The notes beneath the pieces are model-generated. The model was given only the letters and a program-made list of their open reading frames with translations, was not told the origin of the DNA and did not search any database. From a virus, in IMG/VR virus record IMGVR_UViG_3300046048_000346, positions 1 to 38,955 of that record: a stretch of DNA of 38,955 nt, one strand, 5' to 3'. Positions 1-8,320 of the stretch are shown piece after piece. Made by a program: the position numbers and the translations under genes. The stretch's first letter is position 1. Every line of letters starts with the position of its first letter.

Positions 1-160
1 ACCCTGCTGACCTGTATGCTCAAGCACCTCGTACGCATGGATCTCATCGAACATATCATCGTCAAACGGCAACGGCAGGTTCTCTAAATCCCATACGATA
101 TCCGGCTCGAGGTTCGGGTCGATGTCCAGCGTGGTCAGCTCAGTCCATTCAGCCGGCATA
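1..160. repeat. Left copy of the terminal overlap (circular closure)
   Basis: These 160 bases recur at 38796-38955 with one difference: C at 34 against A at 38829. Both copies lie inside the same methyltransferase reading frame, and joining them restores one continuous gene. This indicates a circular or circularly permuted genome whose contig ends overlap. The difference is synonymous (Ala GCG against GCT on the minus strand). A true direct terminal repeat is possible but less likely, because the ends cut through a gene. Confidence 0.9.
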
Positions 161-222
161 ATGTCCGGTATCCGAACCTGCTTACCTGTTTTCGTTCCTG
201 ATCCGATCAGTAGCTCAGACAT
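1..222 (-). CDS. SAM-dependent methyltransferase, N-terminal part (continues at 38795)
   Basis: This is the 5' part of a class I methyltransferase gene that crosses the contig ends. It starts at the ATG ending at 222, overlaps the stop of the glycosyltransferase gene, and continues at the other end down to 38493, giving 174 aa in all. The N-terminus contains LLIGSGTKTGK, then the family-typical LDIDP and EVLEH patterns follow. The role is probably methyl transfer to a glycan, small molecule or protein; the substrate cannot be read from sequence. The neighbouring glycosyltransferase suggests the two act on the same glycan (inference). Confidence 0.75.
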   Translation of the reverse strand, partial: MSELLIGSGTKTGKQVRIPDIMPAEWTELTTLDIDPNLEPDIVWDLENLPLPFDDDMFDEIHAYEVLEHTGQQG

Positions 223-1027
223 TGACAACCCTCCTCGGCTCGCGCTTGTTAATTGTTTTTCTCACCGCGTAACCGTCATCGTCCACGTTCACCGCGTGTT
301 TGGATATCCATCGCTGGTAGTTTCCCTTGATCCCACCATGAACAAAGTCGAAATCAGGCCAGACCGAGATCTGCTTGCCGTACCGCTTCACGTAATCATC
401 ACACCAGGCAAAGTCCTCACCGATGAACTGGTTCTGCTCGTTGATGTAAGTGTAAAACAACCGCGGCACCTTGCCGTGACCCTTTATCTCCATGATCGGT
501 GCCTCAGCGGACATCTCCTCAAGGACGTTCCTGCGTATGCACAGAAACCCGGTCGGAACCCGGTTGCACATCAGAAATCCCTGCTCGTCATACCACAACC
601 GATCGATACCGTTCTGTGACAACTCGGGGTGCGGAGTCCACCTGACCGGGTACTCCTCGATGTCCTGCCGCTTCGGATAAACACCGGCAATAACCGGTCG
701 ATCCTCAGTGCAGTGCCTGACCACCTCGACAAACGCCCGTGCCTCGAACTTCAGGTCTGCATCGATGAATAACAAGTGTGTGCATTCCTTGTTTTCCTTC
801 AGAAATAACTTTACGAACATATTCCGGGCCAGGTCGATAAACGCCCCATTACCCATAACCGCACCCGTGACCTGGATGCCATACACCGTCGCCGCCTGCG
901 TTGCGCTGATACACGACTGTGCGAAGTCAGTGTCAACCTTCCCGTCATATGCCGGCGTTGCAATAAATACGTGCGGTATGTCGTAAAACTGCTTGTTGGC
1001 TTTCCTTTTCGCTTCTTTCTTTGCCAC
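215..1027 (-). CDS. GT-A type glycosyltransferase
   Basis: A 270-aa protein resembling GT-A fold glycosyltransferases, which transfer a sugar from a nucleotide-sugar donor. The N-terminus has a VFIATPAYDGKV strand-loop, and the metal-binding DxD motif is visible as LLFIDADLKF at residues 86-95. I chose the GTG at 1025-1027 because GGAG lies six bases upstream; longer forms would run into the terminator hairpin. It follows the coat gene, behind an intrinsic terminator, and its stop overlaps the methyltransferase start. The pair could decorate virion proteins or alter host surface glycans. The target is unknown. Confidence 0.75.
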   Translation of the reverse strand: MAKKEAKRKANKQFYDIPHVFIATPAYDGKVDTDFAQSCISATQAATVYGIQVTGAVMGNGAFIDLARNMFVKLFLKENKECTHLLFIDADLKFEARAFVEVVRHCTEDRPVIAGVYPKRQDIEEYPVRWTPHPELSQNGIDRLWYDEQGFLMCNRVPTGFLCIRRNVLEEMSAEAPIMEIKGHGKVPRLFYTYINEQNQFIGEDFAWCDDYVKRYGKQISVWPDFDFVHGGIKGNYQRWISKHAVNVDDDGYAVRKTINKREPRRVVNV

Positions 1028-1037
1028 TGCACTCTCC

Positions 1038-1068
1038 AAAAAAAAGGGGTGCACAAATTGTACACCCC
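1038..1068 (-). terminator. Intrinsic terminator after the coat gene
   Basis: On the minus strand, arms GGGGTGTACA and TGTGCACCCC (nine Watson-Crick pairs and one G-U) enclose an ATT loop and are followed at once by eight T. This is a classic Rho-independent terminator 23 bases past the coat stop. The GGAG site of the next gene begins right after the T run, so downstream late genes would be expressed by read-through or antitermination. Confidence 0.88.
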
Positions 1069-1090
1069 TCGGTTTTCTACATCACCAGAT

Positions 1091-2359
1091 TTACAGCAAG
1101 TCCAGCTCGTACATATGTCGGTTTGCGAGCTCAGGGTACAAGCCTGCGAATCCGAACAACACGTCAATACGACACGGAACCGTATCGGAACTGATCGCGT
1201 ACTGCCTTGCCAGCCTCATCGAGATGCCGTCCTGCGTGGCACGAGCTCCCCATGCTCCATACCTAGACACATCCTCCAGGTCTGCACTGGCAAATACGAA
1301 CGCATCTTTGTGGAACTGAAGATCCTGACCGAACGCCGAACTGACAGCACCAATCTGCGTCACAGAGTGGTTATCAGTATCGGTTGACCCGGAAAGGACG
1401 CAGTTCTGGTAAGCGTTGCCCGTACCCCAGATCACACCCGGCTTAACCGTAACCGTGTAAGCGGTGGCGGCAGTCGTCAGCGTAACGGTACTCTGCACAA
1501 CAAACGTCTTCAGCTTGCCGGTGTTCACCTTTGTTTCAGGGTGCACGTCATAGAGCTGATCGATTGTGATGATATCGCCAGCGTTCAGCGTATCAGCGGT
1601 GACACCATTCACCGACAGGTCTGTCTGTGAAACCCAGGTGTTCTGAGTCGTCGTTCCCGTACCCAGTGCAGTGCCATTGGTCAGCGCCGCAGCAGAGTCC
1701 AGGTTACCCGTGGTATGTGCCGGCATCAGCGTATTTTCATACACGTCGAATCCACCGGTACGTCCCATCAGACCCTCACGATACTGCTTGCGGATGTTCT
1801 CCTGCGACTGGAAAAGACCCTTCACTGCGTCATTAAACTCGACCTGGGAATCAGGCGAGAGAATCGCAGCACGATCAGAGAGCGGCCCCAGTGATTTGGT
1901 GATATTTGCTCCACCTTGCTGGAAACGCTTGTAGGTCAGAAGACCGTCTGTCGTTGCATTCGTGTAGTTTGAGACGAGCTTGTATGCATCTGCCATACAG
2001 TCGCCTTCAATCTTCGCGGCAAGCTGTGACATCGCAGGCTTGATGATTCGATCTGAGAAATCGTCCAGATCCATCGTCAGCTCAACACTGGTGAACGATA
2101 CGTCAACACCGTACTGACTGGAAACGGTCAGCGGGGTCGAACGCTCGGTGTGATCCTGGGCAGACAAAGTGGCACCGGTTCTTACGGTGTACTTGGCCGG
2201 CATACGGACATTGAGTGATGTTCCGATTTTGGCACCCGTTTGGGCAAAACGATCATCATACTGACGATTCACGTTGCCGATGAAATTACACTTCTGGTGC
2301 AGAACCCGAAGTGATTCACGGGTGATCATTGTCGGAGTGAGAATTGCATTCGTTGCCAT
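1091..2359 (-). CDS. Major coat protein, P22 gp5-like
   Basis: A 422-aa capsid protein. Its N-terminus (ATNAILTPTMITRESLRVLHQ, then NVNRQYDDRF) is like P22-family coat proteins, and the length is close to P22 gp5 (430 aa). It would assemble with the scaffold upstream into the procapsid. The mid-region (residues ~215-330) is rich in threonine and valine and may correspond to the inserted domain of the HK97-fold P22 coat (inference). It lies directly after the scaffold gene, in the conserved order portal, scaffold, coat, and is followed by a strong terminator, which would favour high coat expression. Confidence 0.93.
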   Translation of the reverse strand: MATNAILTPTMITRESLRVLHQKCNFIGNVNRQYDDRFAQTGAKIGTSLNVRMPAKYTVRTGATLSAQDHTERSTPLTVSSQYGVDVSFTSVELTMDLDDFSDRIIKPAMSQLAAKIEGDCMADAYKLVSNYTNATTDGLLTYKRFQQGGANITKSLGPLSDRAAILSPDSQVEFNDAVKGLFQSQENIRKQYREGLMGRTGGFDVYENTLMPAHTTGNLDSAAALTNGTALGTGTTTQNTWVSQTDLSVNGVTADTLNAGDIITIDQLYDVHPETKVNTGKLKTFVVQSTVTLTTAATAYTVTVKPGVIWGTGNAYQNCVLSGSTDTDNHSVTQIGAVSSAFGQDLQFHKDAFVFASADLEDVSRYGAWGARATQDGISMRLARQYAISSDTVPCRIDVLFGFAGLYPELANRHMYELDLL

Positions 2360-2371
2360 GATATCAAATCC

Positions 2372-3214
2372 TTATTGGCGTTTAGCTAACTCTAACTCCC
2401 TCCTCTTGAGCCACTCTCTGTCAGATAACTTGTCAGAGCTGGTACTCGTTGCCGGGATTTTAATTCCGGGCTGTGAACCCTGAACTGTCCTCGCCGGCGG
2501 AGGAGGCGCGTTGCTGACGCTCTTGCCGCGGGACGACTTCTTCTCGGACAGTAACCTGTCTTCGAGTGCTGCCATCCTGCGAACTGCAGTTCTGTCGGTT
2601 AGCTTGAAGATCTCGAATGCCTCTTCAGGATTGTTCGCCAGGTAGTAAGCCATTTCCGGCCCGACCTCGCTATCCCTGATCTCATCTGCCATAAGAGGAC
2701 TGATCCTCGTATTCTCGTCGTAGACCTTTTGCTCATAGTCTTCGACTGATTTGGCAAACTCTGATTCCCTGCTCTCAAACCTCGTTCGGGCTTCAGTATC
2801 TCTCCGCTCTTTGTCGAAACCCTTGACGATGCGTTCTGCTGCTGCTTCCGCACGTTTCTCTGATTCCGCAAATAAGTAAGTCTGATACTGACCCTCGTCA
2901 TAATTGAAGTCCTGCAGGGTCTTTAACGGTTCAGCAGGTTTCGCCTGTCGCAGTTCATTTACTTCTGCTTCAAGTTCGACCCGTCGTCTCCGCTCGGCAT
3001 CACGCTCTCTCTCTGCCTCCCTCCGCTGCCACGTCAGCTTATTAGCCCGTTGTTCAAACGGGTCGTCTTCGCTTTTTTCCTCGACGTTTTCCTCGTCGGC
3101 AGGTGGTGAGTCTGCTTCGTTTTCCTGATCCTCAGCTTCGGAGAGTTCGGCATCCGCCTCCAGCTCTTCCACTTCCGGTTCAGGACTTACGTCTGCACCT
3201 TCGGTTTCACTCAT
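2372..3214 (-). CDS. Scaffolding protein
   Basis: A 280-aa, highly charged protein. The first ~60 residues are strongly acidic (runs of E and D), the middle is a long Arg/Glu-rich coiled coil, and the C-terminus is basic (EWLKRRELELAKRQ). In P22 the scaffold binds coat through a basic C-terminal helix-loop-helix, and this tail fits that. Length (P22 gp8: 303 aa) and position between portal and coat support the call. The protein would be released during DNA packaging. Confidence 0.88.
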   Translation of the reverse strand: MSETEGADVSPEPEVEELEADAELSEAEDQENEADSPPADEENVEEKSEDDPFEQRANKLTWQRREAERERDAERRRRVELEAEVNELRQAKPAEPLKTLQDFNYDEGQYQTYLFAESEKRAEAAAERIVKGFDKERRDTEARTRFESRESEFAKSVEDYEQKVYDENTRISPLMADEIRDSEVGPEMAYYLANNPEEAFEIFKLTDRTAVRRMAALEDRLLSEKKSSRGKSVSNAPPPPARTVQGSQPGIKIPATSTSSDKLSDREWLKRRELELAKRQ

Positions 3215-3231
3215 TTTGCCTCTTTCGAGTA

Positions 3232-5640
3232 TCAGCCACCGTCAGGCACGGTGTCAGCCTCGGGTTCGATGACTAAATTGCCACCTTCCCTGACCGCACT
3301 CAGACTTCTCCGTGTGCCGTCATCGTATTCTACATCTGCGCGGAGTTTACCACCCTCACGCCGGGTAATTCCACCCACAACCTTTTTATTCACTGCAGTG
3401 CCAAGCATATCGGCCTTTTGTTCCATAACGCCCATTGCGTTATCGACAACCTCCATGAAGTTCGCCACGATCTGATCGAGTGACCTCACGGTTTCTGAAG
3501 CAACGTACCCGTGAGTGTCATCAAGCCCCTCACCGATCTTGCTTGAGACATCAGCAAAACGAATCGTCGCATCGGCAATCTTGCCCTGCAGCCCAGCCTC
3601 GCTTACCTTGATTCCTGCATCCTTCGTAACCAACTTTGAAAGCTCATTGGCAATGTGCGCGTCAAACTCAGCCCGTGCCGCCCTGACATTAGCAAGCTCA
3701 GTCTTGATTTCCGCTTTCTGCTTCTCATTCAGTGCCTTCTCACCCTCGAGCTCGGCAGCGGCATCCTGAACCAATGCCCCATACTGCTGCACCTCCTGCA
3801 TTGCCCTCTCGGCTTTCTGCATCATCTGCTGCACCTCTGGCGGGATCGGCGCTTCCTGATTCATCAGCTCCTGTATCTGCGGCGGAAGCATCGTTTGGAT
3901 GCGCTCGGCAATGTCTTCCGAGTAAGGTAAGTCCATGCTCTTGAATACCAGGTCACCGGCGATCGGCATCAGGTCAGGGAACTGCTGTGCCAGTTGTCCG
4001 TAGATTTCGGACGCCTCCTGTCTCCGCGTACTGAAGTTCGGGCCGACTGTGACAGTCACGTCATATCGACCCTGTCCAAGATCATTAATACGCATCGACT
4101 TGCCCGTGGCCGGGTCGAACACTACCTGATTCACCCGCTTGTAGTCCTCAGAACCGTCCGAACCTAATATCCTCAGCTCGCGCTCCGTGTCGTACACGTT
4201 AGGGATCAGATCGATAAGAATCTCGTAAGTTCGCCGGATGCCCTTCGCAACATTATCCTGGTAATTGAACGTGGCAATCTCACCCTGCTGCTGTCGGGCG
4301 TAAATGGCGCGTCCCGACGTCTCGTTGCCGCGGTTTCCCATGCTCGCATCAAATATACCCGTAACTGCCTTGATCTCATCAGAGGCGATCTGCGACTCCT
4401 GTATCAGCGCAACAGGGATATCCGCAGCACCCATTCTCTGCGGCGGCCCAGGCGCTTTCGAGTCCGGGTTGTAAAGCATGAAAGGATAATTCTTCTTGTG
4501 AGCTTCAGCCCACTGCGTCTCAAGCCCTGCGGCCTGCTCTGCAGTCGCCCAGAAATAAGTCTTCGGTATCTGGGCAGTCGATTCGGAAATGTTAGTCCTG
4601 GCGACGTTATAAGCCCGTTGCGCGTCCTTCGCAAACCGCGGCAGACCCCACCAGACCGTCTTGCCATCGATTACCAGGTACTCACCATAGATCATCACGA
4701 ACGGGAATAGTTTACCTGCCCACTCGCTTGGCCCCTCAATGATCTTCGAGCCGGATGCAATGCACCACATGATCTTGTCATATACGACAGAGCGGGTCTT
4801 GACGACAGGGTTCTCTGCAATCTGCTGCGGGTCTTTTGCGATCGCCTGACCCTCATCAGTCGTCGAGTCAACGACCGTACCGTCCTGCAACTGCCACAGC
4901 TCCTTCTCTGCCGGCTCTTTGTACCAGTACTCGGCAATGCGGACAGACTCCTCGTCGATCCAGTCATCGTCATCAAACTCCAGCTCTTCAAACGAGAACT
5001 TCTTTTCCTTTGGAAAGCGTTTCTCGTATGTCTTGAAGCTGATTTTCTCTGTGAGAATCCAGTCCTCTGCGTCCCGTTTCAGCGAATCCTTGCAGCCCGG
5101 ATCGGCATACAGACAGAACGGGTTCTGAATCGTCTGCAGTACGATGTCCTGCTCGAACATATTGTCGTCACCGTACTCTGTGCTTACTCGCCAGCATCCC
5201 ATGCCGGCATTAACCTGGTACTCGGTCGCATAATCAACCACAGTGTCGCCATCGCTGACGTTCCACAGGTTTCTGATTAACCCCTCGTAGATCTCAGCAA
5301 TGTCCTTATCGCCGCCCTCGTAACCTCTGACCTTGCCCTGCGGACGATTGGCCCGGATATCATTGATGACACGCTTGCCAGTCACACGGAGCTTGTTGAA
5401 TTCGTAGCAAGGACGATTTCCCCGCTCTTGCTTCATCTTGTCGTCCCACTGAGCTCCAGGGACGTTCACGAATTTAAGATCTTCCATCGCATCCTGACGA
5501 TTCTGGTCGTCCGCACTGGACATATACTTGAATCTGCGCTTCACCCGCTCAAGGAGTTTCTCATCCCTGTTGTCTTCCCTTGTGTCTTCCTTCGTGTCTT
5601 CAGCCTGCGTATCCACTCGCGAATCCTCTGTATGGGTCAC
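3232..5640 (-). CDS. Portal protein, P22 gp1-like
   Basis: An 802-aa portal, a little longer than P22 gp1 (725 aa). It forms the dodecameric vertex through which terminase packages DNA and to which the tail attaches. It has a core with WDDKMKQERGNRPCYEFN near residues 65-82. A long C-terminal helical region rich in Gln, Glu and Ala (residues ~600-740) resembles the P22 portal barrel. The first ~45 residues are very acidic. Its start overlaps the end of the large terminase gene by 41 bases, as in tightly packed late operons. Confidence 0.92.
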   Translation of the reverse strand: MTHTEDSRVDTQAEDTKEDTREDNRDEKLLERVKRRFKYMSSADDQNRQDAMEDLKFVNVPGAQWDDKMKQERGNRPCYEFNKLRVTGKRVINDIRANRPQGKVRGYEGGDKDIAEIYEGLIRNLWNVSDGDTVVDYATEYQVNAGMGCWRVSTEYGDDNMFEQDIVLQTIQNPFCLYADPGCKDSLKRDAEDWILTEKISFKTYEKRFPKEKKFSFEELEFDDDDWIDEESVRIAEYWYKEPAEKELWQLQDGTVVDSTTDEGQAIAKDPQQIAENPVVKTRSVVYDKIMWCIASGSKIIEGPSEWAGKLFPFVMIYGEYLVIDGKTVWWGLPRFAKDAQRAYNVARTNISESTAQIPKTYFWATAEQAAGLETQWAEAHKKNYPFMLYNPDSKAPGPPQRMGAADIPVALIQESQIASDEIKAVTGIFDASMGNRGNETSGRAIYARQQQGEIATFNYQDNVAKGIRRTYEILIDLIPNVYDTERELRILGSDGSEDYKRVNQVVFDPATGKSMRINDLGQGRYDVTVTVGPNFSTRRQEASEIYGQLAQQFPDLMPIAGDLVFKSMDLPYSEDIAERIQTMLPPQIQELMNQEAPIPPEVQQMMQKAERAMQEVQQYGALVQDAAAELEGEKALNEKQKAEIKTELANVRAARAEFDAHIANELSKLVTKDAGIKVSEAGLQGKIADATIRFADVSSKIGEGLDDTHGYVASETVRSLDQIVANFMEVVDNAMGVMEQKADMLGTAVNKKVVGGITRREGGKLRADVEYDDGTRRSLSAVREGGNLVIEPEADTVPDGG

Positions 5641-6985
5641 TGATCACTGTCTCATTTTCCAACCGATCAGCAACCACCGCAGTATAACAAAATGCCTCTG
5701 CCCCGTGGCTAAACTCATCTTTCATCGGCGGGTGCGTCTTGATCGATCCCGTGCTCGTATCAGATACCTGGTAGCGCCATCGACGCAAGCACCGAATCAA
5801 CACCTGTATGTCCTCGGTATCAGAAAAGTAGACGTTCCCAAAGAGATTACGCCCGGCCTCGATATAGTTCTCAACCCCGATCTGCGGTATCTGTTCGGTC
5901 TTCCAGCCCAGCTCCTCCATCACCTCGAAGTGAGACTTGCCGTATTTCGGATCTCTGTGGCTGGCATCGTGAGGCATGAACACCTTGCCCCATTGGTAGG
6001 GAAGCTTCTTCAGATCCAAAGTAAGATCATGATAAGTGCTATGGGTCATTTCCCGGTAGCCGATGATCTGTACCGTACTGGCGAACTTCTGCGCGAGAAT
6101 GGCCGTCATCACACCATATCCGAGATCCATAATGACGTGAACCTTTCCCTTCGGGTCGTAGTCCAGGAGCCGAACCCGGCCCTGCTCCTGCATCCTCGCC
6201 ACCTCAGCAGCAAAGATAGCGCCCTCAACCGCTGGTAAGGTCTTGCCCTCCCATATCCAGTTGTATTTGACCTTGCCCTCGGACTTGTCAGCGTCAAAGG
6301 TTCTCTGTCTCTCACCCTCCAGCACCTTTGGGAACCACTTGTTGTCCCGCCAGTTCAGATCGACCACGCATACATCAGGCTGAGGGCTCAGCGTGTATCT
6401 GGCGTGGACAGGATCGTCCTCAAGCTCCGGGTTGTAGGTGTAGATGATGACCGAGTTCTCCTCTCGAATCGTTGGAGCTAATACGTCAAGGGATTTCTCG
6501 CTCAGCACATGAGCCTCCTCACACCAGCACAGCATGATCCGCTCTGTTGACTTGAGCTTTGCCACGTCCTGCGAGCGTAAGCCGGCAAACAGGAATGCGC
6601 TGCCGTTATTCCCGACAATGCTGGTCTTTTGCTTGGTATAGAAGTCGTCATATCCAAGCTCGTCAATAACATCTGACAGTAGCTGGAAGACCGACTCCTC
6701 GATGGATTTCTGTATCTCACGAGTGCATAAGAAGCGGACACTGAGCTCAACACCCACATTGACAAGGATACGGGCCACGCTGTGCGACTTGCCTGATCCT
6801 CGACCGCCCTTGATAACCAGGTGACGTAATGGCGTTTCGAAATCATTACCAGGTCCGCACTCACCCAGAATCGTTGCAATAAGCCACTTGACTGCCTGTT
6901 CAAGCTTCTTCGGCAGACTCAGGTTTTTCTGGGCTTTCGAAGGAGAAAGGGCGTGCTCTGTGTTCATGTTCAATCGGGCCACCAT
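5600..6985 (-). CDS. Terminase large subunit
   Basis: A 461-aa packaging motor. The ATPase Walker A is GGRGSGKS at residues 60-67 and Walker B with catalytic Glu is IMLCWCEEAH near 150-159. The C-terminal nuclease begins with HVIMDLGYG, with its first acidic ligand at about D287. It translocates and cuts concatemeric DNA with the small subunit, whose gene overlaps it by 86 bases. The start is uncertain: an internal ATG six codons later (MNTEHAL) is also possible. Confidence 0.94.
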   Translation of the reverse strand: MVARLNMNTEHALSPSKAQKNLSLPKKLEQAVKWLIATILGECGPGNDFETPLRHLVIKGGRGSGKSHSVARILVNVGVELSVRFLCTREIQKSIEESVFQLLSDVIDELGYDDFYTKQKTSIVGNNGSAFLFAGLRSQDVAKLKSTERIMLCWCEEAHVLSEKSLDVLAPTIREENSVIIYTYNPELEDDPVHARYTLSPQPDVCVVDLNWRDNKWFPKVLEGERQRTFDADKSEGKVKYNWIWEGKTLPAVEGAIFAAEVARMQEQGRVRLLDYDPKGKVHVIMDLGYGVMTAILAQKFASTVQIIGYREMTHSTYHDLTLDLKKLPYQWGKVFMPHDASHRDPKYGKSHFEVMEELGWKTEQIPQIGVENYIEAGRNLFGNVYFSDTEDIQVLIRCLRRWRYQVSDTSTGSIKTHPPMKDEFSHGAEAFCYTAVVADRLENETVISDPYRGFASGYAG

Positions 6986-7373
6986 CTGCTCCTGTGTGCT
7001 CTGCTGTCATCCTGTCCCCGTATTTCTTCGGCTTCAGTTTCGAAGCTATCCATTTTCTGGCATCAACCCTTAGCCTCGATCGTTGAACGTGTTCGCCGTT
7101 GTAAACGTAACCACCTTCTCTTTCCACGTAATCATTGATTCCGTCATCAGCTATCTCAATGATTTCCTCGGCAAAACAATCCGCTGATTCTGCTTTTGCT
7201 TTCTCGTATTGGTGACGAAATTCTTCATTGGTTCGTAACCATCTGAATATAGTACGTTTATCAGGCATCTCATCTGCTTTGCAGACGGTTCTTAGTGACT
7301 TTCCATCAGCAAGCTCCTCGCAAATCAGGTCTGCAAGGTCTTGTGTATAGATTGATGGTCGGCCTGCTGGCAT
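6900..7373 (-). CDS. Terminase small subunit
   Basis: A 157-aa protein with an N-terminal helix-turn-helix (SIYTQDLADLICEELADG, then SLRTVCKADEMPDKRTIFRWL). This is typical of small terminase subunits that recognise the packaging site. A basic segment (WIASKLKPKKYGDR, residues ~108-121) follows, then an acidic, Glu-rich tail that may contact the large subunit. It precedes and overlaps the large-subunit gene, the standard arrangement. Confidence 0.88.
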   Translation of the reverse strand: MPAGRPSIYTQDLADLICEELADGKSLRTVCKADEMPDKRTIFRWLRTNEEFRHQYEKAKAESADCFAEEIIEIADDGINDYVEREGGYVYNGEHVQRSRLRVDARKWIASKLKPKKYGDRMTAEHTGADGGPIEHEHRARPFSFESPEKPESAEEA

Positions 7374-7561
7374 CAGTTGAACTCCCGCTTGATGATTTGC
7401 TGCAGATCAGGATCTCCGATGAAGTTCTCTGTCACCATCTCGAACTCATCGTATCTGGAATTCTGTGTCTGAGTCTGCATGACCAGCATGAATGAGTCTG
7501 AGTCCCCAATCTGGCCCGATATGTACCTGACGATCTCGGCGACCTTATCCGGGGTGAGCAT
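7373..7561 (-). CDS. Small hypothetical protein (62 aa)
   Basis: I do not recognise this gene. It encodes a 62-aa, mostly polar, acidic protein (MLTPDKVAEIVRYISG) with no membrane segment or zinc motif. It overlaps both neighbours by one base (stop/start fusion), so it is clearly part of the late operon. Its place just upstream of the small terminase suggests a packaging or head-associated role, but nothing in the sequence proves that. Confidence 0.7.
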   Translation of the reverse strand: MLTPDKVAEIVRYISGQIGDSDSFMLVMQTQTQNSRYDEFEMVTENFIGDPDLQQIIKREFN

Positions 7562-7896
7562 CAGATCCCCTTCAGGTTTTTGACGTTCCAGTATGCGTGA
7601 TTGGACGCCTGTGTTGAGAGTCCTCGATCGGCCTGGACAATGATCTCCTTGCGCTCCCAGAGGTTATTAGCGTCATCGATGCTGCTGTTCACGGTGATGC
7701 TGACATTCGATGCCGGGGTGACTGATGTCCAGTCTGTCTCTATCTTCGTGGTCTTCTTGTTGGTGATCTTATAGTGGACGGTGGTTGGTGTGCTTGCCGC
7801 GGACGTGGCGTAATCACGGAAATAGGCAGTCAGGGTGAAGTTGGTGCCTTCATCGACTACCGATCGGGGAATCTGGATCTCAACCTGGTCTGCCAT
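7561..7896 (-). CDS. Beta-rich, Ig-like structural protein
   Basis: A 111-aa protein with alternating hydrophobic strands (FTLTAYFRDY, VHYKITNKK, VSITVNSSI, EIIVQADRG) resembling a single Ig-like or fibronectin-like domain. Such small domains occur as capsid decorations or appendage parts. No enzymatic motif is visible. It overlaps the next gene by one base and sits between a sulfotransferase-like gene and the terminase genes. Family not identified. Confidence 0.65.
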   Translation of the reverse strand: MADQVEIQIPRSVVDEGTNFTLTAYFRDYATSAASTPTTVHYKITNKKTTKIETDWTSVTPASNVSITVNSSIDDANNLWERKEIIVQADRGLSTQASNHAYWNVKNLKGI

Positions 7897-7897
7897 T

Positions 7898-8320
7898 TTA
7901 TTTCATCCAATCGAAACTATCGTAAAAGTTGCGATAAAAATCTATTTTATCACCAATCCACCGTTTTATAACAATCACGCCCGGGTGATCCATGTCGATA
8001 TCGGTATCCGGCCCATTGCCGATATGGAAGGGCAAGTCCTCTACGACATAAAAGTGGGTATCCTTTCTGCCCTTCGTATATTCAATTTGCTTGTCAAGCA
8101 ATGCCAAAACAGACGCACCGGTCTTCTCTTTCTCGTTCGGGTATCGCCTTGCCCAAGACATCAGCACCTTCAGCGGATCTCTGATCGGGACATGGATAAG
8201 CTCGCTGTGCTGGTAGATGTCCTGATCGTGCAGCCCCCAGTGCCAGTATGCGGTCAGGCCGAGAAACTTCTGCAGGGATCGCGTCCCTGAATGAGGAACT
8301 GAAATAATACGACCATTCAC
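7898..8320 (-). CDS. Small sulfotransferase-like protein
   Basis: A 140-aa protein with the two PAPS-binding signatures of sulfotransferases. The N-terminal 5'-phosphosulfate loop is seen in IISVPHSGTRSLQKFL (residues 5-20, compare family pattern P-x-S/T-G-T). The 3'-phosphate region is HVPIRDPLKVLMSWARRY (residues 43-60, compare RDP...S.Y). It is much shorter than typical enzymes (about 250-300 aa), so it may be a minimal or reduced domain. If active, it would transfer sulfate to a glycan or protein. Its place inside a tail-appendage cluster suggests a virion or host-surface glycan as substrate (inference). Confidence 0.6.
   Translation of the reverse strand: MNGRIISVPHSGTRSLQKFLGLTAYWHWGLHDQDIYQHSELIHVPIRDPLKVLMSWARRYPNEKEKTGASVLALLDKQIEYTKGRKDTHFYVVEDLPFHIGNGPDTDIDMDHPGVIVIKRWIGDKIDFYRNFYDSFDWMK

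Noticed and set aside
5528-6238. Plus-strand 236-aa frame
   Set aside because: Antisense to the large terminase and portal genes, with no ribosome-binding site and no recognisable protein pattern.
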